Source: Thermoplasmata archaeon (lineage in GTDB: Archaea; Thermoplasmatota; Thermoplasmata; Thermoplasmatales; Thermoplasmataceae). Taken from it: DNA of 64,000 nucleotides. Where the stretch lies: contig JAJYZI010000001.1 in NCBI GenBank assembly GCA_021800105.1, positions 1 through 64,000 on the forward strand, in the 5' to 3' direction. How positions within the stretch are numbered: position 1 is the stretch's first letter; each line of letters opens with the position of its first letter. The position numbers and the translations under genes were made by a program. Under the pieces are notes generated by a model, which saw only the letters and a program-made list of their open reading frames with translations, searched no databases and had not been told where the DNA came from. Positions 41,516 through 50,361 of this stretch are shown piece by piece.

Positions 41516-43072
41516 TTAGATTATCCTTGGTATCAGAAGCTCCCAGAATATAAGAAACACAATGAAGAGCCCCAGATAGTTCGCAATTGCACTTGCCGTC
41601 TTCTCGTTCGAAAGAGACTTGATTTTCCTTTTAGTTCCAAATATGTAAATGGTGTCTTTCAGGAACTGCCCGCCGTCAGTAATAAGGATTGGCAAGGCGT
41701 TCGTCAGGCCAAGAAGAAAACTCAACCAGAAGATCCAGAATAGCATGTTGGTTGAGAACCAGAACAATGGAGCATAGAATGGGGTTGCGAACAGTGATGC
41801 CAGGCTTGCAGGTACAGGTGATAATCCCTGAAAAGGAAGAGAAAGGGTCGTGAAGAATCCCTGGGTCCCCCCATAAATTGCATCTGCGCCAAACACCGTT
41901 GACTTGATAAAACTCATTGGATATCCAGCTATGCCTAGATAGGAAGTTGTAACGCCTAGGAAACTCTCACTCTTATACGAAGGAGAATTTAGACCTGGAG
42001 CGTATTGCGCATAATAGTCATATTTCGAGGCGGTGGTGAGATTGACTGTCTGATATGTGACTGCGGATGATAGATTAGAATATATCATTGTTATGGACAC
42101 TGTGGTATCAGGAGGAATAGCATCCAGCGCGTTTGTAAGAGAGGTCTGGTTATATATTGGGGTGGCGCCCACGTAAGCTATTATTCCACCGGGAAGAATT
42201 GTGTTATATGCAGGATAACCACTCAGGGTACCAGATACTACAAGGCCAGCTGGTAAATCCTGGTTTTTGAGAACGCCTCCAGAAAGTATGCCGGCTTTTG
42301 TCATGGTACCAGGAAGAATTGTAGAGTTCTGAAGCTCGTTCAGTAAATTGTTCCCACTGTAATTGCCAAAACTAACCAATTCAGATCCTGGGAGAATTAC
42401 GCCTGAAACAGGGGACCCGGAAGCAACCTGTTGCACGTAAGCCCCCGGCTGATATGCATGAACCGAGGGCATAAGCAGAAAAACGAGGATTAGGAAAGCT
42501 ATAAGAGCAATAATTATGTTTATTGAGGGGCCAGCTGCAAATACACGTCGTCTTACGACAGGATCTGCCGCCATCATAGCTTCCTGTTCCGGCTCAACAA
42601 ATGCACCAATCGGGATTATGAAAAAGAGTGCTCCGACTGAAGATACTGGAAGTCCGTGTTTTCTTGCAGTTATTCCGTGCATAAGTTCATGTATCACTAC
42701 TGAGAAGATCAGGGCTACCGATCCATAAAGAAGTGGAATATCTCTGTTTATACCCGGAAGCACAATATATTCAGTAAGTGGAACAGAAACGACCTCCTTG
42801 ATTTGTGTGGCAAGGTAACTTTCATACAGGAGCAGGGCAATTCCGCCTATTAAAAAAACAAGAACTATTACAACTGAAATTTTTGAAAAAAGTTTGGACC
42901 CATTCACTCTTGAAACACGATCAAGGACTCCCCTGTTCTTAACTGCCTTAAGCATGAGAAATGGCCCATATACCTGGAAATTCTTTGTTTTAGCTATTCG
43001 TCCGGAAAGAGCGGTTAGAACAACTATCCATGCGATAATTAACAGAATCGCTAATTCCAGACCACTGATCAT
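41516..43072 (-). CDS. M50 / site-2 protease family membrane metalloprotease
   Basis: VIHELMHGITARKHG (HExxH), PDZ-like middle region, NALPILITDGGQFL (NxxPxxxxDG). Confidence 0.9.
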   Translation of the reverse strand: MISGLELAILLIIAWIVVLTALSGRIAKTKNFQVYGPFLMLKAVKNRGVLDRVSRVNGSKLFSKISVVIVLVFLIGGIALLLYESYLATQIKEVVSVPLTEYIVLPGINRDIPLLYGSVALIFSVVIHELMHGITARKHGLPVSSVGALFFIIPIGAFVEPEQEAMMAADPVVRRRVFAAGPSINIIIALIAFLILVFLLMPSVHAYQPGAYVQQVASGSPVSGVILPGSELVSFGNYSGNNLLNELQNSTILPGTMTKAGILSGGVLKNQDLPAGLVVSGTLSGYPAYNTILPGGIIAYVGATPIYNQTSLTNALDAIPPDTTVSITMIYSNLSSAVTYQTVNLTTASKYDYYAQYAPGLNSPSYKSESFLGVTTSYLGIAGYPMSFIKSTVFGADAIYGGTQGFFTTLSLPFQGLSPVPASLASLFATPFYAPLFWFSTNMLFWIFWLSFLLGLTNALPILITDGGQFLKDTIYIFGTKRKIKSLSNEKTASAIANYLGLFIVFLIFWELLIPRII

Positions 43073-43152
43073 TGACGCCTAATTTCTCACAGATATTACT
43101 CTTTTTCCTCGAAGAATGGAAAATGGCTCGGGATATATTTGTTAATTGTGTA

Positions 43153-44091
43153 TCAGATCCAGTCCCATACCGAATCGCTAAGTCCCGAGTAGTATTCAAG
43201 TGCGGCTTTAGATTCAGGTTCTCGCATCAATGACCCGAATAATATTGAAATGTATTCCTCAGCTTCCGGCGTCGGTAAAAACGTCGTGACATAAAGCCTG
43301 CCCTCCATTATGCTGAGGAATACCTGGAACCTGGGGATTCTAGCTTCGCCCATCTGCTTTCTCATTTCCATCAATTTCTGTACCTTGAAGTATGCTTCGT
43401 AGATATTATCCTTCTGGGAAATAACATTGAAACCGTTTTCCGCAAGTGAAGTGGTGGTGAATACTAGAACCTTAAGGCCATGTTCATAAGAGGATGCCCC
43501 TACGATCTCTCCTATTGCTTCTTCAGATAGCATGTTTAAATTTGAGACAAGTGGATCATCGATCGGTGCATTCAATGAATATTTTACAACGGAGAGGGGA
43601 ACATATCTGTTGAGATCCTCCATTCTGGCTCTCATCGGCCTGGAAGCGGTCAGGCTGACTATACGGAAGTCTGGGCTAATTCCAACAAAGCCGGAGAGGA
43701 TTTCATGAATCGCATGCATCTTGCTGCTGCTGAACCTGAAATCAATGAAAAGCTCGTTCTTGAACATGTAAGTGTCATTAAGAGCAACTGATGGAGCTTC
43801 TAACAGGTTTGTAATAACTATCATATTTTCCTGATTCCTAATCCTTTCAGCTATAGTGTAATACGACCTCTTCGCGATCACATCACTCCTGGAAAGAATA
43901 GGAGAAATGATAGTATTGGATCTCCCCATCATGTGGAAAAATAACTGCAGGTAGAGGTCTGTCGATTCGGTGAAAATATACGCCTGAAACCTCTCTTCGG
44001 TTCTTGAGAGAAGATCAAAGAGTTCGGATCTGAGCTTGATTGCTAATACACACTGTGTGTCAAGCTTCCCGTCTGCAATGCTAATTCTCAT
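43153..44091 (-). CDS. Hypothetical protein
   Basis: 312-aa ORF with no recognised motif; abuts the upstream ORF. Confidence 0.65.
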   Translation of the reverse strand: MRISIADGKLDTQCVLAIKLRSELFDLLSRTEERFQAYIFTESTDLYLQLFFHMMGRSNTIISPILSRSDVIAKRSYYTIAERIRNQENMIVITNLLEAPSVALNDTYMFKNELFIDFRFSSSKMHAIHEILSGFVGISPDFRIVSLTASRPMRARMEDLNRYVPLSVVKYSLNAPIDDPLVSNLNMLSEEAIGEIVGASSYEHGLKVLVFTTTSLAENGFNVISQKDNIYEAYFKVQKLMEMRKQMGEARIPRFQVFLSIMEGRLYVTTFLPTPEAEEYISILFGSLMREPESKAALEYYSGLSDSVWDWI

Positions 44092-44580
44092 TTAAATTTC
44101 CTCTGGTCTGAACAATGCCGTTTCCTTTCCTCTCTCTATGCCCACAAGATAGAATCCCGCCGCAGCCGAAATCATTGCAGATACTGCACTCATTGCCATT
44201 CCTATCGAGAATCCAAAAAATTGGCCATAGTACAAGAAGAGCCAGCCGTTGGCAATCGCACCAATCACGGAAAGCAATACAATAATGCTTACAATCTTGA
44301 TTCCTACGTTAGGGTAACTTTTTGAGACGGCAACGAGAATTATTGTGATTAGCAAGATTAGTACTGCATTGCCTATGTGCAACGCTACCAGAAGATAGTG
44401 CTGAAAGTAGTAAAGGAGTATTGTCGTAAATGGCTTTTGCACAATCTGAAGGTTCAACTCAAGATTAATGCTCATGCCCAGCCAGAATTGTATTCCCATG
44501 AGCATTAGAAAGATCATTAGCGTGTTTCTGATCATTTTTGTTTTAGCAGTCCAGTCCTTTATTGCCTTATTATCTATCAA
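44092..44580 (-). CDS. Hypothetical 4-TM membrane protein
   Basis: 162 aa with four hydrophobic segments. Confidence 0.7.
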   Translation of the reverse strand: MIDNKAIKDWTAKTKMIRNTLMIFLMLMGIQFWLGMSINLELNLQIVQKPFTTILLYYFQHYLLVALHIGNAVLILLITIILVAVSKSYPNVGIKIVSIIVLLSVIGAIANGWLFLYYGQFFGFSIGMAMSAVSAMISAAAGFYLVGIERGKETALFRPEEI

Positions 44581-44595
44581 ATTTTACAGCCCTCT

Positions 44596-44635
44596 AATTC
44601 TAGAATTGTCATAAAGTGATCCTGCAAACTGCAGG
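44596..44635. promoter_or_regulatory. Paired palindromes: AATTCTAGAATT (44596-44607) and CCTGCA-AAC-TGCAGG (44621-44635)
   Basis: Perfect inverted repeats just upstream of the minus-strand ORF starting at 44580. Confidence 0.4.
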
Positions 44636-44848
44636 TTCCAACTTTTGTTCCCCCCGGTTTGAATGTTTTTGAGTTTCGGATGCTAACTAATAACATTAAT
44701 CGGACGATAAATATCACATATAAGCCATTTTGGTTAAGGTCTCAATCAGAAAGTTTCCGTTCATTATAACGAGATCCTCATCTTGCCTGCATATCGTGAC
44801 TTATAGCTTGGAGTTGGCTAATTGTTTTCATTTCTCGAGCGGAATAGG

Positions 44849-46063
44849 TCAATCAATTATTAGGTCATCTATGTCCCTGGGGTAATACGTGATTACTTCT
44901 GGGACCTCCTTATGCATTATAATGGTATCAGAATGCCTGAAACCTCCAAGCCTCGGTATATATAGCCCTGGTTCAATAGTGAAGACCATGTTTTCGCGAA
45001 TCAACGAATCGTCCCCAACGTCAAAGAATGGTGATTCGTGACCTTCGAGTCCTATGCAGTGACCAGTGTGATGCAGAAGGAGCTGGGACACTTCATTCAT
45101 CTTGGCAAATGAATTAATCACCCGATCTATATCGCTGAACTTGGATCCAACCTTTAATGCGGATATTGCTGCTTGTTGCATTTCCACCATCAATCCATGA
45201 TATTTGCGCATCTGAGTTGTAACTTTTCCCACAAATAGGTTTCTCTCAATCTCCACGTGGTAGCCGTCAATATTTCCATCGGCCCCTGATCCAAGGAGAT
45301 CATCTTTCTTGATGGGCCTATTGATTGAAAGGGAGTGTGGGTAATAAGAGTGCGTTCCCACCTGCCCGCGGAACCCCGCTGAGATGTCCATAGGGTAACG
45401 AATTGGCGGCTGATTGTCCATGCCAAAAGATTTCATTGCAGCAAGACAAGCATCTGAACTGGCTTTATGCGCGATTTGAAAGTCGAAAAGACCTGGTTCC
45501 GTATATTCCTGCAAGAGCCTGTGTGCGTAGTTTGCCCACTTTGCACTTTCGCGAAGCACAAGCCTCTCATTTTCGCTCTTTATCCTGCGCATATCGTACA
45601 GGGATGATGAAATGTCGACAATCTTCTCTTCATCCATCAATTCGGATACCGGCATACCCCTGAAGCCGTAGACAGAAGGGTACAGTGATGCATTGTCAAC
45701 TCCCAGATTCTTTGTACCATTCAAGTCATGGAACCACCTCGTGAATTGCTTCAGAGGATGCACTTTTCCCGGATAATCGAAATATGAGTATGAGTTGCTA
45801 ATTATGTTAGATAAAAACATTGAATGCTCTTCTTCAAGCTTCGGCCCCATAAAATAGACTTCTAATTCACCGGTTACGTAAATACCGGCTGGGCGCTCAG
45901 TCTGGATATAGGTCATGCCAGTGAAATATTTTATATTGGTCGGACTGGAAAGAAAAACGCCGGCAACGTTTCTCTTCTCCATAATGGAAGCCAGCGCGGA
46001 CAACCTCTTTCTATACTCAGACTCTGGGATCAGGTGCATTGCTGTTGAAGTTTTAGCATGCAT
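44849..46063 (-). CDS. M24 family Xaa-Pro peptidase
   Basis: Pita-bread fold motifs: GSGADGNIDGYHVEIERN, HHTGHCIGLEGHESPF, FTIEPGLY. Confidence 0.9.
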   Translation of the reverse strand: MHAKTSTAMHLIPESEYRKRLSALASIMEKRNVAGVFLSSPTNIKYFTGMTYIQTERPAGIYVTGELEVYFMGPKLEEEHSMFLSNIISNSYSYFDYPGKVHPLKQFTRWFHDLNGTKNLGVDNASLYPSVYGFRGMPVSELMDEEKIVDISSSLYDMRRIKSENERLVLRESAKWANYAHRLLQEYTEPGLFDFQIAHKASSDACLAAMKSFGMDNQPPIRYPMDISAGFRGQVGTHSYYPHSLSINRPIKKDDLLGSGADGNIDGYHVEIERNLFVGKVTTQMRKYHGLMVEMQQAAISALKVGSKFSDIDRVINSFAKMNEVSQLLLHHTGHCIGLEGHESPFFDVGDDSLIRENMVFTIEPGLYIPRLGGFRHSDTIIMHKEVPEVITYYPRDIDDLIID

Positions 46064-46128
46064 TTATAACTTCCCCACTGTTCGATGAGCGTACCGAGAT
46101 TATGATACTGGCTATGCAGAAGATTTCA

Positions 46129-47250
46129 CTATTCAACCATCTTCCGAGATAGCTCGGAAATTCTCTCTACTGCGAGGTCAATTTCTTCTGCGGTGTTATA
46201 AAAATGTGGAGCAAGCCTTAATCCAATATCCCTACTTGAGGTGAAAATCTTCGATAATCTGAGTATGCTTTCAAGTTTGTGGGCACCTGGTACTATAAAG
46301 GACACTATGGCGCCTCTTTCATTTGCCTCTTTAGGAGTTATTGTTTCCAAACCGTGTTCCTCGCCTGTTTTTATGGCTCTTTCTGTCAGCTTCACAATTC
46401 TGGATCTAACAGTATCTATTCCAATTGAGAGTATTGTCTTCATCCCCGTGATGCCAGCATAAATCGAGGGAACAGCCCAAGTCCCGGACTGGAATCTATC
46501 GGCGTCTTCAGTAAAGTCAAGATTTTCGGGACCGAACCGGAAGGGGTTCTTCTGAGAGAACCAACCTATGAATGAAGGCTCCACTGTATTTATCAGTTCC
46601 TTACGAACGTAGAGAAAAGCAAGCCCCGGTAAACCCAGCAGATATTTCAAAGTACCTGCGGTTAAATAATCTATATCATCCTTTTTAACGTCAATGGGAG
46701 TGTTTCCTGCAGACTGGTATGCATCAACATATATTTCGGATCCAGCAGTTCTTGCAATTTCCGCTATGGCATTCAAGTCCTGCCTGAAGCCGTTGAGTGA
46801 ACTGACATGAATGGCGGTTAAAAGTCTCGTTTTTTTACCTGCAGAAGAGATGTATTGTTCCTTGGTAAGACGATAGTTTCTATTCCTCAACAGTATTTGC
46901 TTGGCTCCGTACTTATTTTGTGCAAGAATAATGTGATTGGTGGTTGGATATTCAAGATCTGATGTGACTATCTCATCCCTCTCACCATATGTGAAGCCAC
47001 TCAGAAGTGAGCCAAATGCTGATGACACCGAAAAATGTGGAGAAACTTCATCCTTATTCGCATTAATGATCCTTGCAAAAAGGGCCTTTGACTCATCAAC
47101 CTTTTCAGCCCATAAATCCCATGGATTTCCAAATTCAATAAGGTCATCTTGATACTGTAGCATCGAGTTGCGCATCTGCTTATAGAAAGGAGAATGAGAA
47201 CAGGCTGCTAAATAGATCCCTTTTGTCTCGATATTAAAACCAGTATCCAT
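46129..47250 (-). CDS. Class V aminotransferase (PLP-dependent)
   Basis: IYVDAYQSAGNTPIDV and TAGTLKYLLGLPGLAFLYV (PLP Lys context). Confidence 0.87.
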   Translation of the reverse strand: MDTGFNIETKGIYLAACSHSPFYKQMRNSMLQYQDDLIEFGNPWDLWAEKVDESKALFARIINANKDEVSPHFSVSSAFGSLLSGFTYGERDEIVTSDLEYPTTNHIILAQNKYGAKQILLRNRNYRLTKEQYISSAGKKTRLLTAIHVSSLNGFRQDLNAIAEIARTAGSEIYVDAYQSAGNTPIDVKKDDIDYLTAGTLKYLLGLPGLAFLYVRKELINTVEPSFIGWFSQKNPFRFGPENLDFTEDADRFQSGTWAVPSIYAGITGMKTILSIGIDTVRSRIVKLTERAIKTGEEHGLETITPKEANERGAIVSFIVPGAHKLESILRLSKIFTSSRDIGLRLAPHFYNTAEEIDLAVERISELSRKMVE

Positions 47251-47413
47251 CTTGTTCTGATGCTAAGTTATCTGTCCATTAACTAATTTTTGCTCAAAGA
47301 AAGGACCCTTCTGTGTGAATCATGGGAGTTAATTCATCCTATACAAGATGGGATATTGTCTTTGAAATTACTGTATGGGAAAGATTATAAGGGTAGAGCT
47401 ATATATATGTGAT

Positions 47414-48574
47414 ATGACAAAGGTTACAATTTCACATATAAAAGCCGATATAGGTAGCTTGCCAGGGCACACTACAGTTTATGAGCCAGTGGTCGACACA
47501 GTGAGAAGGTACGTGAAGGAACATTCTTCCTCTATCCTCAGTGACTTCTACATTTCACACATAGGGGATGACATACAGATAACTATGATACATAACCTAG
47601 GAATCGACAGCGCAGAGGTTCATAGGATTGCGTGGGATGCCTTTAAAGCTGGTACGGAAGTTGCAAAATCAGTTGGATTATATGGTGCGGGGCAGGATCT
47701 TCTAAAAGATGCATTTTCGGGAAACATCAAAGGAATGGGACCGGGGGTCGCAGAGATGGAGATCACACCTAGGAAGAGCGAGCCTTTTCTCGTATATATG
47801 ATGGACAAGACGGAGCCAGGTTCTTTCAACTATCCCATTTACAAAATGTTTGCTGATCCCTTCAATACGCCGGGACTTGTTATAGATCCAAACATGCATG
47901 AGGGATTCACGTTTGAGATATGGGATATAATCGCAGGCAAAAAGATAGAGCTCTCAACACCGGAGAATCTTTACGATATGCTTGCTATGATAGGCTCGAA
48001 GAGCAAGTATGTCATTAAGCGCGTCTATACAAAGAGCGGCCATGAAAAATTACCCGATGAAAACGTCGCCGTGATTACGACGGATAAATTATCATTCATA
48101 GCTGGCGAATATGTGGGCAAAGACGACCCTGCTGCTATTGTCAGGATACAATCTGGCCTTCCGGCCTCGGGAGAAGCCATGGAGGCATTCAGCCACCCAT
48201 TCCTGGTTTCAGGCTGGATGCGTGGATCATTCAATGGCCCATTAATGCCTGTCGGCATGAAAGATTCAAAGATGACAAGATTCGATGGCCCTCCAAGAGT
48301 AGTGTGCCTTGGTTTTGTCTTGAAGGATGGCAAACTGACTGGACCAGTTGACATGTTTGACGATCCTGCTTTTGACGGCGCCAGACGAAAAGCTGGCGAG
48401 ATAGCTGAATATGTAAGGAGAATGGGCCCGTTCGAACCTCACAGGCTTCCTGATGAAGAAATGGAATATACTACCCTGCCAAAGATACTTGAGAGGTTTA
48501 AGGACAGGTTTGAAGCCATAGAGTCATCAATAAAGAAGAAAAAGAACCTGGTTTCGACGAAAGACACTGATTGA
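47414..48574 (+). CDS. fbp: Fructose-1,6-bisphosphate aldolase/phosphatase
   Basis: MTKVTISHIKADIGSLPGHTTVYEP...GDDIQITMIHNLG...DPFNTPGLVIDPNMHEGFTFEIWD; ORF track starts at 47375. Confidence 0.95.
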   Translation: MTKVTISHIKADIGSLPGHTTVYEPVVDTVRRYVKEHSSSILSDFYISHIGDDIQITMIHNLGIDSAEVHRIAWDAFKAGTEVAKSVGLYGAGQDLLKDAFSGNIKGMGPGVAEMEITPRKSEPFLVYMMDKTEPGSFNYPIYKMFADPFNTPGLVIDPNMHEGFTFEIWDIIAGKKIELSTPENLYDMLAMIGSKSKYVIKRVYTKSGHEKLPDENVAVITTDKLSFIAGEYVGKDDPAAIVRIQSGLPASGEAMEAFSHPFLVSGWMRGSFNGPLMPVGMKDSKMTRFDGPPRVVCLGFVLKDGKLTGPVDMFDDPAFDGARRKAGEIAEYVRRMGPFEPHRLPDEEMEYTTLPKILERFKDRFEAIESSIKKKKNLVSTKDTD

Positions 48575-48613
48575 AGGCGTAGAATGAGGATTTACATGGT
48601 GCAGCCACATCTT

Positions 48614-49849
48614 TCAGTGCCGCACTGTGCTTGGTCTTGTTCCACTTAATCTGTTATTGTTCCTTGCCGGGGAATCATCGACTGAACAAGATTCCTCGGG
48701 CTTGTTGAAAAGAAGGCGTGCTTGACCAGCCAGTCCCCACAGTTGTCTCGGGAATAATCCATATGTGTAGGAATATCCCCGCACGCATGTCCTGACGCAT
48801 TTGTTGCAGGATTCTGCCGATTTTACATATGACCAGAAGCCTTCGCTCCTGAAGTACTGCTCAAAGGACCCTTTCTTCAGATCATAAGCATATGTGTAAT
48901 CGCAGTTGTAGACTTGTTTGTTTGGCGTCACATAGAGAAACATTTTTGGAAAGTGGCATTTCCATGGTTTGCTGTCAACAAAATCCTCCAGAACCTCCTC
49001 TGTCTCAAGCAACGGAAATCCTTCCCTCTTAAGCTCAAGAAGAGTTCGATAGAATTCTTTCAGTTTCTCTGAATCAAGGCCCACGTCAAAGTTGGGCGTC
49101 GTTTCAGAAGTTGTCTGGCCGAAGTCGAGTGACTGCTCGACAGAGTTGAATGAGATACCAACTCCCATCTCTGAAGCCAGCTCTGCCATCCTTCTCATCG
49201 AATTCCAGTTCAGGCTGCTGATTGTAGTTACTAGTGCCGCTTTGGTTCTGCCTATTTTTTTCAATTCATAGATTCCGCGAATGACCTCACCAAATGTGTT
49301 AGGCCGGCCGCGAATCACGTCATCATAGTCGTTGTAATAGTCAAGCGATACGAAAGCAAAGTCAAGGTTCTTCAAATCCTTGGCCTTCTGCTCCAACAGG
49401 GAACCGTTTGTATTCATCACTGTGACAAAGCCTTTGTTCTTGGCGTAGTCTGTTATTTTAGTTATGTCCTGCCTTATCAGCGGTTCGCCACCAAACATAT
49501 AGTATCCACGCATTCCAGCATCATAGGCTTCGTCAAGCATCTGGAAGACTTCCTCAGTTTTCATGTCTTCTTTCATCCTTGAAATATTTTTCCAGTAAGT
49601 GCAAGTTTTGCATCTGGAGTTACAACCAAAGGTCATGGCATGCGCCAGGAAGAACGGACGATGCGTGAACAACCGAGATTTAAGCATGGAATCGAGTGCA
49701 CCAAGATACCTCTTCCAATCTCCTGTCTTTAAATCATTGTTCGGATAAACATTTCCAGCATTTTGAATCTGAACAGTTCCAGCCATGATAAAGAAAATAT
49801 CTGCCAGAATATTAACAAGATATCTTACATATATGCCTTTTATAACCAT
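48614..49849 (-). CDS. Radical SAM protein
   Basis: FGCNSRCKTCTYWKN (CxxxCxxC), GGEPLIR; C-terminal CNKCVRTCVRG; start probably at 49786 (MAGTVQ). Confidence 0.9.
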   Translation of the reverse strand: MVIKGIYVRYLVNILADIFFIMAGTVQIQNAGNVYPNNDLKTGDWKRYLGALDSMLKSRLFTHRPFFLAHAMTFGCNSRCKTCTYWKNISRMKEDMKTEEVFQMLDEAYDAGMRGYYMFGGEPLIRQDITKITDYAKNKGFVTVMNTNGSLLEQKAKDLKNLDFAFVSLDYYNDYDDVIRGRPNTFGEVIRGIYELKKIGRTKAALVTTISSLNWNSMRRMAELASEMGVGISFNSVEQSLDFGQTTSETTPNFDVGLDSEKLKEFYRTLLELKREGFPLLETEEVLEDFVDSKPWKCHFPKMFLYVTPNKQVYNCDYTYAYDLKKGSFEQYFRSEGFWSYVKSAESCNKCVRTCVRGYSYTYGLFPRQLWGLAGQARLLFNKPEESCSVDDSPARNNNRLSGTRPSTVRH

Positions 49850-49915
49850 GTGCTTCTGGCGATATAGCTTTCGACAGGCTTTTTCGGCAACAAATGCCGA
49901 ATTGTGGATGCGTAA

Positions 49916-50359
49916 TTACACAGAATATCTATCGTAAATAGCCGGATAATGCTCAGCCAAGTTGATATTCAAGTCCAGCACATTCACGTAAGCCGTACCG
50001 AAGAAGAACAGCGTATATTTTGTATTTTCCTTTATGATGCTATCCAGATAAGCCATGCTGATTCCTGTAACGTTATGAATCTTAGACGCCTGCTGGGTGG
50101 CATTCTGGACTGTAATATCTGGGTCCAGACCGGATGCTGAATCATTCCTTGGCTGGAAGAAGCCGCTGTAATTGAAGTCCTGGGCGATAAGGGATGAGCC
50201 AATGGTTGTGTTGTGGAAGCTGATAAGTGATCCGTTTGCCTGTACGGGCATAGCAAGCTGCGCAATGCTCGTAACAACGCCGGGGAACAGAATGCCACAT
50301 GCAACGAGCGAAACCAGGGCTATCCTTATTGGGACCGTGAGTGAGTTTGATTTTTTCAT
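49916..50359 (-). CDS. kdpC: K+-transporting ATPase KdpC (short form)
   Basis: SGLDPDITVQNATQQASKI and YVNVLDLNINL KdpC signatures; next to kdpB. Confidence 0.88.
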   Translation of the reverse strand: MKKSNSLTVPIRIALVSLVACGILFPGVVTSIAQLAMPVQANGSLISFHNTTIGSSLIAQDFNYSGFFQPRNDSASGLDPDITVQNATQQASKIHNVTGISMAYLDSIIKENTKYTLFFFGTAYVNVLDLNINLAEHYPAIYDRYSV

Positions 50360-50361
50360 TC

